Positions 22,368-32,332 of a stretch of DNA of 32,332 nucleotides are shown piece by piece; positions within the stretch are counted from its first letter, which is position 1, and each line of letters starts with the position of its first letter. The translations under genes were made by a program, and so were the position numbers. Source of the DNA: Ruminococcus sp. (lineage in GTDB: Bacteria; Bacillota; Clostridia; Oscillospirales; Ruminococcaceae); assembly GCA_015066745.1 (NCBI GenBank), contig SVNW01000041.1:1-32332 (forward strand), in the 5' to 3' direction. The notes below the pieces were generated by a model. That model was not told the DNA's origin, did no database searches, and worked only from the letters and a program-made list of their open reading frames with translations.

Positions 22368-23726
22368 ATGAACTCCTTTGAAGAACTTTTTGATCGGATC
22401 AAAAAGTATTGCGTTGATTCAGGAGAAGTACAGGAAACAGCTTATAATCTCTGGATAAAACCAATCGAAACCAGAGGATTTGACGGAAAACAAGTGACTC
22501 TGTTCTTTCCAACTGAATTTCAGAAAGATACTTTCTTGACCAATTATGAATCCATATTCAAACAAGCTTTCAAAGCAGTAACAGGAATAGACGTTGATAT
22601 CATCGTAACGATACAGGATACAGAAAATCCCGTACCAAAAGTTGATATGAACGAACTCGAAGAAAAACACCAGCAGCTCGAAAAAAGCTTCGAAGGTGCA
22701 GAGTACGACTATACCTTTGATACATTTATAGTCGGAAAATCAAACGAATTTGCATATGCAGCATGTACAGCCGTAGCAAAAGACAACAACGGCAGCACAT
22801 ACAATCCACTCTTCATTCATGGCCCTTCCGGACTCGGAAAAACCCATCTTCTTACAGCTATTTCAAATGAAATGAAAAGAAAACGCCCGGATATAAACAT
22901 TATATATGTAACGGGAGAAACATTCTCAAATGAACTTATCGACGCTATCAAGATGAAAAAAGAAACAACAACATTTCACGAAAAGTACAGAAACGCAGAT
23001 GTACTACTCGTAGACGATGTTCAGTTTATAGCAGGTAAAGAAAGTACTCAGGAAGAATTTTTCCACACATTTAACGAACTTCACAAAGACGGAAGACAGA
23101 TAGTACTTACATCAGATAAACCGCCAAAAGATATCCAGACACTCGAAGACAGAATCAGAACCAGATTTGAATGGGGACTTATTGCCGACATTTCAACACC
23201 TGATTTTGAAACAAGAATTGCTATCATCAGAAGAAAAGCAGAACTTCTGAACTTAAATCTTCCTGACGAAGTTTCTGAATTTATAGCAAACAGACTAAAA
23301 ACAAACATAAGACAGCTCGAAGGCGCAGTAAAAAAACTCAAAGCATTAAAACACCTCGCAGGAAGTCCGCCGACAATGGCAATGGCACAAAGCGTGATAA
23401 GAGATATCTTAAACGATGACCAGCCAATACCGATAACTGTCGAAAAGATAATATGCGAAGTAGCAAACGTATATTCAGTAACTCCGGACGATCTCAGATC
23501 CAACAAACGTTCTGCACAGATTTCAAATGCACGTAAAATCGCCATTTACGTAGTAAGAGAAATAACACAGATGTCACTTGTGGCAATAGGTCTTGAATTT
23601 GGCGGAAGAGATCACTCAACTATAGTATACTCTATAAACAGTGTCGAACATAATCTGAAAAAAGATCCGGGTCTAAGAGAAATGGTAAATGATATCATTA
23701 AAAATATACGTGACAAAGGAAAATAA
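22368..23726 (+). CDS. dnaA: Chromosomal replication initiator protein DnaA
   Basis: The 452-aa AAA+ initiator opens oriC and loads the helicase. Domain I is at about 1-85, the linker 86-112, and the AAA+ domain has Walker A GPSGLGKT (152-159), Walker B LLVDD (213-217) and DRIRTRF near 261-267. Domain IV is the DNA-binding helix-turn-helix ending GGRDHSTIVYSINSVE. The start is set at the second ATG (22368, MNSFEELFD), 12 nt after GGAGG and 9 nt after the extended GGAGGATGA match. The first in-frame ATG (22356) abuts the ribosome binding site. The gene lies where the predominant coding strand switches. Confidence 0.97.
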   Translation: MNSFEELFDRIKKYCVDSGEVQETAYNLWIKPIETRGFDGKQVTLFFPTEFQKDTFLTNYESIFKQAFKAVTGIDVDIIVTIQDTENPVPKVDMNELEEKHQQLEKSFEGAEYDYTFDTFIVGKSNEFAYAACTAVAKDNNGSTYNPLFIHGPSGLGKTHLLTAISNEMKRKRPDINIIYVTGETFSNELIDAIKMKKETTTFHEKYRNADVLLVDDVQFIAGKESTQEEFFHTFNELHKDGRQIVLTSDKPPKDIQTLEDRIRTRFEWGLIADISTPDFETRIAIIRRKAELLNLNLPDEVSEFIANRLKTNIRQLEGAVKKLKALKHLAGSPPTMAMAQSVIRDILNDDQPIPITVEKIICEVANVYSVTPDDLRSNKRSAQISNARKIAIYVVREITQMSLVAIGLEFGGRDHSTIVYSINSVEHNLKKDPGLREMVNDIIKNIRDKGK

Positions 23727-23752
23727 ACATAAACAAACAACTTCTCCACAAG

Positions 23753-23775
23753 GTTTTCAACAGTGTGTTGAAAAC
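23753..23775. repeat. Inverted pair of DnaA-box-like sequences
   Basis: GTTTTCAACA, a 3-nt spacer and TGTTGAAAAC form a perfect palindrome 27 bp after the dnaA stop. There is no T-tract, so it is read as paired degenerate DnaA boxes (TTTTCAACA on both strands) rather than a terminator. Confidence 0.6.
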
Positions 23776-24080
23776 GATGTTAAAAACAATAAACACAAAT
23801 ACATACGGTTAACTGAAACGTTAACGAGAAAACCCAACAAACTACAAACAAAAATATCAACATACAAAACACGTTAACTATCTGAGTTTCAACAAAGCAA
23901 GTTAACCACACAAAGTTTTCAAGAAAATTATCAACAAATTTTCAAATTCAACTCAACAAAAATCAACAAATCAACAATCAGAAAAGTTTTCAAAAAACTC
24001 AAACATCGAACAAACATATCACTGTTGACAGTCTGAACCAGACAAAACCAAAACTCAAAGGAGAATTCAACAAATAAACA

Positions 24081-24130
24081 CCCCCTACTACTGCGACTGA
24101 ATAAATATATTCTATTTATTTTTATTACAG
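24081..24130. promoter_or_regulatory. Candidate basal unwinding element with DnaA-trios
   Basis: CCCCCTACTACTGCGACTG is followed by about 30 bp of almost pure A/T (24100-24127). In Bacillus subtilis oriC a GC-rich block is followed by DnaA-trios (CTA repeats on this strand) and then the AT-rich unwinding region, the same order. The proximal DnaA box is degenerate here (ATTCAACAA, 24065-24073). Confidence 0.6.
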
Positions 24131-24137
24131 TCACACG

Positions 24138-24170
24138 ACAGTTAACGTTCATCCGGTTAACTGTTAAAAT
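24138..24170 (+). promoter_or_regulatory. Candidate dnaN promoter overlapped by a GTTAAC inverted repeat
   Basis: A possible -35 TTAACG (24142-24147) and -10 TAAAAT (24165-24170) are spaced by 17 bp. The inverted repeat ACAGTTAAC (24138-24146) / GTTAACTGT (24156-24164) covers the -35 and spacer, which would suit an operator. The hexamers are weak. Confidence 0.45.
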
Positions 24171-24193
24171 ATTTTCTCAGAAAGGTCCGTTAT

Positions 24194-25360
24194 ATGAATA
24201 ATATAAAATTCAGCTGTGACAGAGTCAAACTTTGCGAAGCAATAAGCAATGTATCCAAAGCAGTACCTTCAAAATCCAATATGGCAGCTCTTGAAGGAAT
24301 CAAACTTTCACTTAATAATGATGTACTTGAACTTACAGGATATGATCTTGAATTAGGAATAAGAACTACAGTGGAAGTTAACAGCACCGACAAAGGTGAA
24401 CTTATCGTTAACTCACGTCTTTTCAGCGAAATAATAAGAAAAATGTCATCTAAAGAAATTTCAATAGAAATAGATGAAAAATTAAATATAACTATATGCG
24501 GTGACGCTACAACATATAACATCTCAGCAATACCGGCAAATGAATATCCTGATTTTCCAAGAATAAACAACGAAAAATACGTTGAAATTCCTCAGTATAT
24601 TCTCAGAAATATGATCGAACATACCAGACACGCCGTTGCTACAAATGAAAACAAACCAATTCTTACCGGACAACTGTTCGATATAGAAGATAATACATTC
24701 AGAATGGTAGCGATTGACGGTTTCAGACTTGCTGTAAGAGTGGAAAGAATAAAAGAAGATGAAAAATTCAACTTCGTCGTTCCTTCAAAAGCTCTTAGCG
24801 AAGTATCAAAAATATTATCCAAAAACGATCCGGTTCAATCCGGTCAGGAAAATACGGAAAAAGCAAAAACTGAACCTAAACAGGAACTTATGTGCAAAAT
24901 ATACCAGGATACAAAACACATAACATTTGAAATTTCCGGATATTACGTGGTTTCCAGACTGCTTACAGGAGAATTTCATAATTATAAAGCAAGCATTCCT
25001 GAAACCTTTACAACTGAAGTTGTAATAAAAACCAAAGATTTTATCGACAGCATCGAAAGATGCTCTCTGCTTATAAATGAACAGACTAAATGTCCTATAA
25101 AATGCAGTTTTAAAGAGGCCTCGGTAGAGGTTAACTGCCGAACAACACTTGGTAAGGTTAACGACTCTATAGAAGCGGAAGTTAACGGCGAAGCTATCGA
25201 TATAGGACTTAACAGCAGATTTTTACTCGACGCACTCAAAGCCTGCGATTCAGATAAAATAAGAATTCAGCTTCAGGCTTCCAACAGACCTGTAAAAATA
25301 TTACCGATGATCGGCGACAGCTTTGTTTTCTTACTTATGCCTATTCAGCTGAAAAATTGA
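24194..25360 (+). CDS. dnaN: DNA polymerase III sliding clamp (beta subunit)
   Basis: The 388-aa processivity clamp of the replicative polymerase forms a ring dimer from three similar domains per chain. Clamp features include RVKLCEAISNVSKAVPSKS at the N-terminus, FRMVAIDGFRLAVR in the middle and the C-terminal PVKILPMIGDSFVFLLMPIQL. The product is slightly longer than usual because of a polar insertion before the third domain (DPVQSGQENTEKAKTEPKQE). The start ATG at 24194 follows AGAAAGG. Five GTTAAC palindromes lie inside the gene. The S4 gene follows after 16 nt. Confidence 0.97.
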   Translation: MNNIKFSCDRVKLCEAISNVSKAVPSKSNMAALEGIKLSLNNDVLELTGYDLELGIRTTVEVNSTDKGELIVNSRLFSEIIRKMSSKEISIEIDEKLNITICGDATTYNISAIPANEYPDFPRINNEKYVEIPQYILRNMIEHTRHAVATNENKPILTGQLFDIEDNTFRMVAIDGFRLAVRVERIKEDEKFNFVVPSKALSEVSKILSKNDPVQSGQENTEKAKTEPKQELMCKIYQDTKHITFEISGYYVVSRLLTGEFHNYKASIPETFTTEVVIKTKDFIDSIERCSLLINEQTKCPIKCSFKEASVEVNCRTTLGKVNDSIEAEVNGEAIDIGLNSRFLLDALKACDSDKIRIQLQASNRPVKILPMIGDSFVFLLMPIQLKN

Positions 25361-25376
25361 TTAAGGAAGGGTTTTT

Positions 25377-25595
25377 ATGGAAAAAAATATAATGAACATC
25401 AAGATAAAAACAGAGTTTATAAAACTTGACTCACTTCTGAAATTTGCAGGTGTTGTGGAAACAGGGGGCGAAGCAAAGGAAGTAGTTCAGGGCGGAGAGG
25501 TTCTGTACAACAATGAACTTTGCACTATGAGAGGAAAAAAAGTTCGTCCCGGTGATGTTGTGGAATATGATGGAAATATCATAAATGTTGAATAA
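25377..25595 (+). CDS. yaaA: S4-domain RNA-binding protein YaaA/RlbA
   Basis: The 72-aa product is a single S4 domain: [21 protein letters not shown], then [25 protein letters not shown]. It is the conserved small gene between dnaN and recF in Firmicutes, thought to bind rRNA or assist ribosome maturation. The start ATG at 25377 follows AAGGAAGGG; Met at codon 6 is an alternative. recF begins 6 nt after the stop. Confidence 0.93.
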   Translation: MEKNIMNIKIKTEFIKLDSLLKFAGVVETGGEAKEVVQGGEVLYNNELCTMRGKKVRPGDVVEYDGNIINVE

Positions 25596-25601
25596 AGATT
25601 T

Positions 25602-26720
25602 ATGTATATAGAAAAAATTCACATTGATGGTTTTAAAAACCTTCAAAAAATTGATTTTTCTCCGGCAAAATCGTTTAATATAATATATGGTCAGAATGCA
25701 CAGGGAAAAACAAATCTTCTCGAAGCTTTGTGGATAGCAACCGGTTGCCGAAGTTTTCGCGGTTCAAAAGAAAAAGATTATGTTTCGTTTGGTTCTGATT
25801 TTTTTGAAATGCAGATAACTTTCAGAGATACTCAGCGTTCCCAGAAAATTGAGTATCGTATGGATAAAAAAAATCTTAAAAACAAACAGATTTTTTTGAA
25901 TGGAGTCAAGCAGAGCAACGGAAACGGGTTGTTTGAAAACTTCAAGTGTGTTGCATTTTTACCTGAAGATATTGAACTTATAAAGGGAATGCCGGACAAA
26001 AGAAGAAGTTATATAGATCTCTGCTATTCCCAGTTAAAACCACGTTCTCTGAATTATATCAGAAAATACAGTCAGCTTATTTCACAGAGAAATGCAGTGA
26101 TCAAAGATATAATAACCGGAAAAGACAGTGAAGAAAGTCTTGATATCTGGGACAGACAGCTTGCTGTTGTCGGGGCGTATATCTCATTTATGAGAAATCA
26201 GTATATACTGAGACTTGACGAATGTGGCAGAAAACTATACAGTAAAATTGCTGATGGCACTGAAGAACTGGAAATAGGATACAATTCGAATATTTATCCT
26301 TCTGACTACTGCTATCCTTCATCTCCTGACAATGAAATGGCTGAAATATATTACAGTAAGCTCAGAAAAAGTATAGATGACGATATACGTCTTGGTTACA
26401 CTCATACGGGTGTTAACCGTGATGATATATCACTCAGGATAAATGGTCTTAGTGTAAAAGATTATGGTTCTCAGGGACAGCAGAAAAGTACAGCGCTTGT
26501 TATGCGTCTGGCTCAGGCTCAGATATATAATGACGAAAAAAAAGAAGCTCCTGTTATTTTACTTGATGATGTTATGGGAGAACTTGACGAGAACAGACAG
26601 AAGCTTGTGTGCAGTATAATTGCAGATATGCAGGTATTTATCACTACCTGCAATCACAGAGCGATTATTCACAGATGTGAGAATATCTTTGAAATGTGCG
26701 ACGGCAGGCTCAGTATCTGA
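25602..26720 (+). CDS. recF: DNA replication and repair protein RecF
   Basis: The 372-aa SMC-like ATPase helps load RecA at single-stranded gaps and stalled forks. Walker A GQNAQGKT is at 30-37, the family N-terminus IEKIHIDGFKNLQ precedes it, the signature region YGSQGQQKST is near 286, and Walker B VILLDDVMGELDENR follows. The start ATG at 25602 has only a weak purine stretch upstream and is probably coupled to the preceding S4 gene. The remB start follows 20 nt after its stop. Confidence 0.97.
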   Translation: MYIEKIHIDGFKNLQKIDFSPAKSFNIIYGQNAQGKTNLLEALWIATGCRSFRGSKEKDYVSFGSDFFEMQITFRDTQRSQKIEYRMDKKNLKNKQIFLNGVKQSNGNGLFENFKCVAFLPEDIELIKGMPDKRRSYIDLCYSQLKPRSLNYIRKYSQLISQRNAVIKDIITGKDSEESLDIWDRQLAVVGAYISFMRNQYILRLDECGRKLYSKIADGTEELEIGYNSNIYPSDYCYPSSPDNEMAEIYYSKLRKSIDDDIRLGYTHTGVNRDDISLRINGLSVKDYGSQGQQKSTALVMRLAQAQIYNDEKKEAPVILLDDVMGELDENRQKLVCSIIADMQVFITTCNHRAIIHRCENIFEMCDGRLSI

Positions 26721-26740
26721 AAGATATCGGGGGAATGAAA

Positions 26741-26998
26741 ATGTATATACATCTCGGAAATGAAATTTCTATAAGCGATAAAAGAATTATCGGAATATTT
26801 GACATTGAAAATACGTCACTTGGCAATGATACACGAGAATACCTGAAAAAAGCGACAGCAAGAAAACAGGTCGTAAATGTTTCTATGGAAATGCCGAAAA
26901 GTTTTATCGTATGCAGTGACAATAAATCAGGAGATACAGTTTTTATATCGCCGATATCGGTAAACACTCTGCAAAAACGTGCCGGTACGAGCATTTAA
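26741..26998 (+). CDS. remB: Extracellular matrix regulator RemB-like (DUF370)
   Basis: The 85-aa product starts MYIHLGNEISISDKRIIGIF, as in Bacillus YaaB/RemB, and ends with FISPISVNTLQKRAG, the conserved C-terminal motif. In Bacillus the Rem proteins are DNA-binding regulators of matrix genes; the RemB position between recF and gyrB is conserved. The start is ATG 26741, 6 nt after GGGGGA; the frame is open further upstream inside recF, but that extension lacks family similarity. Its role here is inferred from homology. Confidence 0.9.
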   Translation: MYIHLGNEISISDKRIIGIFDIENTSLGNDTREYLKKATARKQVVNVSMEMPKSFIVCSDNKSGDTVFISPISVNTLQKRAGTSI

Positions 26999-27014
26999 AA
27001 ATAAACTCATATAA

Positions 27015-29003
<1,989 letters not shown>

Positions 29004-29019
29004 AGGAAAAATACAAAAA

Positions 29020-29637
29020 ATGAATGATAAACCGATTCTTACAAAAGAATATAATATTCCTCTTGAGATGTTTGCAAATGCATTCAAGGATTTTCAGAAG
29101 AAGTTCGTATATCCTAAAAACATTGCCATGACTGTTGTTGGCGGACTCATAGCGATAGCATATATATATTCATTGATACAGGATCCTTCAAATTCGGTTT
29201 GTATAATGATAATAATAGGCTGTGCTTTCCTGATATCAATGACATGGTTAAAACCTCTTATGGTAAGAAAAAATCTTCTTAATTCCATAGACGGAATACA
29301 GGAAGACCGATATATATTCGAACTTTTTGATACCAAAGTAGGTATCAGTACCTTCGACTCACCTGATGCCAGGGCAGATATTCCTGAGACTCAGCAAGCA
29401 GAAGAAGAAACAGAAGAAGATGATTTCTTTAAGGAAATAAACAAGGAAGAAGAAATTCCTAAGACGATCATAAACTTCAATATGGGCGGTGTAAAAGTTC
29501 TTGAGAAGAAAGATTATTTTATAATCTATATTGTAAGACATATGTTCTACATTGTTCCGAAAGAACACTTCAGTGATGAAGAAAGAGAAATGCTCATAAA
29601 ATGCTTTAAAAATGCACAGTTTATCCCAGAAAAATAG
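29020..29637 (+). CDS. Membrane protein with YcxB-like C-terminal domain, between gyrB and gyrA
   Basis: The 205-aa product has a cytosolic N-terminus, two membrane segments at about 37-55 and 60-78, an acidic linker (QQAEEETEEDDFFKEINKEEE, about 124-145) and a C-terminal domain (KKDYFIIYIVRHMFYIVPKEHFSDEE) that resembles the YcxB-like domain. The start ATG at 29020 follows AAAGGAAAA. It is co-directional with gyrB (16 nt gap) and gyrA (49 nt gap), so it should be co-transcribed with gyrase. Function unknown; its place inside the gyrase operon is the main clue. Confidence 0.85.
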   Translation: MNDKPILTKEYNIPLEMFANAFKDFQKKFVYPKNIAMTVVGGLIAIAYIYSLIQDPSNSVCIMIIIGCAFLISMTWLKPLMVRKNLLNSIDGIQEDRYIFELFDTKVGISTFDSPDARADIPETQQAEEETEEDDFFKEINKEEEIPKTIINFNMGGVKVLEKKDYFIIYIVRHMFYIVPKEHFSDEEREMLIKCFKNAQFIPEK

Positions 29638-29686
29638 AAAACAGTGATTTTATAAACCAAAACCAATAAGGAAAGGGCTGATATAT

Positions 29687-32236
29687 TTGGATTTTGCTAA
29701 TGCAAATGCTAATACAAAAATGATACCAAGAAACATAGAAAAAGAAATGGAAAAATCATTCCTTGATTATTCTATGTCGGTAATTGTTTCAAGAGCATTG
29801 CCTGATGTACGTGACGGTCTTAAACCGGTACACAGAAGAATTTTGTACACGCTTCATGAAAATGGACTTACACCTGATAAGGCATACAGAAAGTGTGCTG
29901 ATACAGTCGGTGCCGTTCTCGGTAGATATCACCCTCACGGTGACTCATCTGTATACGATGCACTTGTAAGACTTGCACAGAAGTTTTCACTCCGTTATCC
30001 ACTTGTAGACGGTCACGGAAACTTCGGTAGCGTAGACGGTGACCCGCCTGCTGCTTACCGTTATACAGAAGCAAAGATGACAAAAATGGCAGTGGAAATG
30101 CTCACTGACATAAACAAAGAAACAATACCGTATACATCAAACTATGATGATCGTCTTAAAGAACCTGTTGTACTTCCTTCAAGGTTTCCAAACCTTCTTG
30201 TAAACGGTTCTGTAGGTATCGCTGTAGGTATGGCAACAAATATTCCGCCACACAACCTCGGAGAAGTTATAGACGGAATAAACCTTGTAATCGACAATCC
30301 TGACTGTACGCTCGATGAGATAATGGAATATATAAAAGCGCCTGATTTCCCTACAGGTGGCGTTATCATGGGACGTTCGGGAATGAGAGCAGCATACGGT
30401 ACAGGACGAGGAAAGATAACACTCAGAGCAGAAACTTCTATCGAAGAAATAAAGGGAAGAACCTGCATCATCGTAACTGAGATACCGTACATGGTAAACA
30501 AGGCACGACTTATCGAAAATATAGCAAATCTCGTTAAGGAAAAGCGTGTTGAAGGTATCCATACCATCAGAGATGAATCTGACAGAGAAGGTATGCGAAT
30601 AGTTATAGAGCTTAAAAAAGACGCTATTGCACAGATAGTGCTCAATAAACTCTTTACTTTTACACAGCTTCAGGATACAGTCGGCGTTATCATGCTTGCT
30701 CTTGTAAACGGTGAACCTAAGGTTCTCACATTAAAGCAGATGCTTGAAAAATATGTTGAGTTCCAGGTTGAAGTAATTACAAACAGAACAATATTTGAGT
30801 TAAGAAAAGCCAAGGAAAGAGCTCATATACTCGAAGGTCTGGTTATAGCAGCCGATAATATCGATGAAGTAATAAAGATATGCCGTAGTTCTAAAAATAT
30901 AAATGAGATCAAGGAAAGACTCTGCGAAAGATTCGGACTTACAGATATCCAGGCTGAAGCTATAGCAAGAATGCAGCTTTATCAGCTTTCAAATATGGAA
31001 AGACAGAAAATCCTTGATGAACTCGCTGAACTCAATATAAAAATTGCTGAATTTGAAGCAATACTTGCTGATGAACATAAGGTAAAAGAGATCATCAAGG
31101 AAGAACTTGCTGTAATCAGAAAGAAATTCAATGATGAAAGACGTACAAAGATAGAAAATGTCAGCGGTGAAGTGGACATAGAAGATCTTATCCCTGTTGA
31201 AGACTGCGTTCTCACATACACAAATATAGGTTATATCAAGCGTATGCCTGTTGATGTATATAAGACACAGAAACGTGGTGGCAGAGGTGTCAGCGGTATG
31301 AAACAGCGTGACGAAGATGTAGTAAGCGAAATGTTTATTGCGTCAACTCATGATAATATTCTTTTCATAACAAACAGAGGTGTCATGTACAAGCTCAAGT
31401 GTTATGAAGTCCCTGAAGGTTCAAAGGCATCAAGAGGTCTTAATATCGTTAATCTTCTTCCTCTTGAAGAAGGCGAAAAAGTTGCGGCTATGATAAAGAC
31501 TGAAGACTTTGACGAAGGAAAATATCTGATACTTGTTACAAAGAACGGCAAGATAAAGAGAACAAATCTTTCTGCATATAAAAATGTGCGTAAAAACGGA
31601 CTTATAGCTATCGGACTTGATGAAGGCGATGAGATAGCCGGAGTACGTATGACAGACGGCAATGCACAGCTTCTTATAGCTACAAGAAACGGTATGGCAA
31701 TAAGAATAGAAGAGCATACAGTAAGACCTCTGTCAAGATCTGCGCATGGTGTAAAAGCTATCAGACTGCGTGAAGGCGACAGTGTAGTTTCTATCGCAAG
31801 AGTACGTGAAGGTGCTACAGTTCTTACAGTGTCCGATAAGGGTCTCGGAAGAAGATCAGAACTTTCAACATACAGAATTCAGAACAGAGGCGGATACGGA
31901 CTTCTCAACTACAAGGTATCTGAAGAAAAGGGATATGTATGCGGAATTAAAGTTGTTGATGAAACTGATGATATTATACTTATTTCTTGTGATGGTATAG
32001 TTATAAGAATAAGAACAAGCGATATACGTATAATGGGTCGTTATGCGACAGGTGTAAAGGTAATGCGTCTTAATGATGAAGACAAAGTAGTTACATTTAC
32101 AAGAGCAGAACACGACGAAGAAGCACAGATAGAATCAGTTGAAGCTCCTTCAGAAGAAGATATGGCAGAAGCTATGAAAGCTGAAGAAGAAGAAAAAAAT
32201 GAAGTTCTTGAAGAAGATATAGAAACTGATGATTAA
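29687..32236 (+). CDS. gyrA: DNA gyrase subunit A
   Basis: The 849-aa breakage-reunion subunit has the catalytic tyrosine Y126 (AAYRYTE) and the quinolone-determining segment [17 protein letters not shown]; the positions equal to E. coli S83 and D87 are S87 and D91, the susceptible residues. The beta-pinwheel domain carries the GyrA box as KRGGRG. The C-terminus is acidic ([17 protein letters not shown]). The start is TTG 29687 after GGAAAGGG; the first ATG (residue 12) has no ribosome binding site. A terminator follows at 32241-32283. Confidence 0.97.
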   Translation: MDFANANANTKMIPRNIEKEMEKSFLDYSMSVIVSRALPDVRDGLKPVHRRILYTLHENGLTPDKAYRKCADTVGAVLGRYHPHGDSSVYDALVRLAQKFSLRYPLVDGHGNFGSVDGDPPAAYRYTEAKMTKMAVEMLTDINKETIPYTSNYDDRLKEPVVLPSRFPNLLVNGSVGIAVGMATNIPPHNLGEVIDGINLVIDNPDCTLDEIMEYIKAPDFPTGGVIMGRSGMRAAYGTGRGKITLRAETSIEEIKGRTCIIVTEIPYMVNKARLIENIANLVKEKRVEGIHTIRDESDREGMRIVIELKKDAIAQIVLNKLFTFTQLQDTVGVIMLALVNGEPKVLTLKQMLEKYVEFQVEVITNRTIFELRKAKERAHILEGLVIAADNIDEVIKICRSSKNINEIKERLCERFGLTDIQAEAIARMQLYQLSNMERQKILDELAELNIKIAEFEAILADEHKVKEIIKEELAVIRKKFNDERRTKIENVSGEVDIEDLIPVEDCVLTYTNIGYIKRMPVDVYKTQKRGGRGVSGMKQRDEDVVSEMFIASTHDNILFITNRGVMYKLKCYEVPEGSKASRGLNIVNLLPLEEGEKVAAMIKTEDFDEGKYLILVTKNGKIKRTNLSAYKNVRKNGLIAIGLDEGDEIAGVRMTDGNAQLLIATRNGMAIRIEEHTVRPLSRSAHGVKAIRLREGDSVVSIARVREGATVLTVSDKGLGRRSELSTYRIQNRGGYGLLNYKVSEEKGYVCGIKVVDETDDIILISCDGIVIRIRTSDIRIMGRYATGVKVMRLNDEDKVVTFTRAEHDEEAQIESVEAPSEEDMAEAMKAEEEEKNEVLEEDIETDD

Positions 32237-32240
32237 TACA

Positions 32241-32283
32241 AATCGACAGGACATCTTATAGTGGTGTTCCTGTCGATTTTTTT
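32241..32283 (+). terminator. Terminator of the gyrB-gyrA transcript
   Basis: AATCGACAGGA (32241-32251) and TCCTGTCGATT (32268-32278) form an 11-bp stem followed by T7. It lies 5 nt after the gyrA stop. Confidence 0.92.
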
Positions 32284-32332
32284 ATTTATAAGAGTGTAAA
32301 TTAAATTAACAAAAGTTTATACGTGAATATTA

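Larger units (their letters stand above)
23727..24193. other. Putative replication origin oriC (dnaA-dnaN spacer)
   Basis: This 467-bp spacer is rich in A and C on the plus strand. DnaA boxes with one mismatch to TTATCCACA are TTCTCCACA (23742-23750), TTAACCACA (23902-23910) and TTATCAACA (23928-23936). TTTTCAACA occurs twice in a perfect inverted repeat (23753-23775), and TTTTCAA recurs at 23916, 23939 and 23987. A C-rich block, CTACTACTG trios and an AT-rich tract follow at 24081-24130. Six GTTAAC palindromes are present. Position, flanking genes and the strand switch all support an origin. Confidence 0.85.

Noticed and set aside
23753-23775. Terminator of dnaA
   Set aside because: The palindrome has no T-tract on either strand and consists of two DnaA-box-like arms, so a box pair fits better.
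29687-32236. Quinolone-resistance substitutions in GyrA
   Set aside because: The residues equal to E. coli S83 and D87 are Ser and Asp, the susceptible forms.

Overview
The window is a low-GC Gram-positive (Firmicutes) chromosomal segment centred on the replication origin. Core gene order, read outward from dnaA, is rpmH-rnpA-yidD-yidC-jag-mnmE-mnmG-rsmG-noc on the left and dnaN-S4-recF-remB-gyrB-gyrA on the right. AT-rich intergenic DNA, strong AGGAGG ribosome binding sites, TTGACA/TATAAT promoters, a RemB/DUF370 gene and the GyrB PLWGKMLN variant suggest an Oscillospiraceae/Ruminococcus-like clostridium. The genus is inferred, not proven.

Replication core (13.9-32.3 kb). Core genes left of about 22 kb lie on the minus strand and those right of it on the plus strand, as expected for two divergent replichores. 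The 467-bp dnaA-dnaN spacer holds the likely oriC: near-consensus DnaA boxes, a C-rich block followed by CTACTACTG trios, and an AT-rich unwinding tract. The palindrome GTTAAC is strongly concentrated here: 12 of the 17 copies I counted lie in 22.3-25.2 kb, including copies at the dnaA and dnaN promoters. noc encodes a ParB-family protein with Noc-type specificity residues. Two parS-like palindromes lie further left, one perfect.

Accessory region (0-13.9 kb). From the left: a tRNA-Ser(UGA); a LytTR regulator and membrane protein operon with candidate direct-repeat operators; a GntR/ABC transporter operon behind a long palindromic operator, ending in two paralogous membrane genes that record a tandem duplication with a leftover gene fragment; an XRE regulator plus membrane protein pair; a truncated PBECR4-like ORF; a probable structured noncoding RNA of about 210 nt ending in a terminator; a GNAT acetyltransferase with a SAP-domain protein; an unrecognised 423-aa protein; a small acidic protein with a parS-like site in its leader; a 911-aa alkylsulfatase-like metallo-beta-lactamase protein; and a small exported protein whose Thr/Ser-rich C-terminal half is in another reading frame.

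Three left-arm genes oppose the predominant direction (tRNA-Ser, the 423-aa protein and the exported protein); the latter two are probably accessory.
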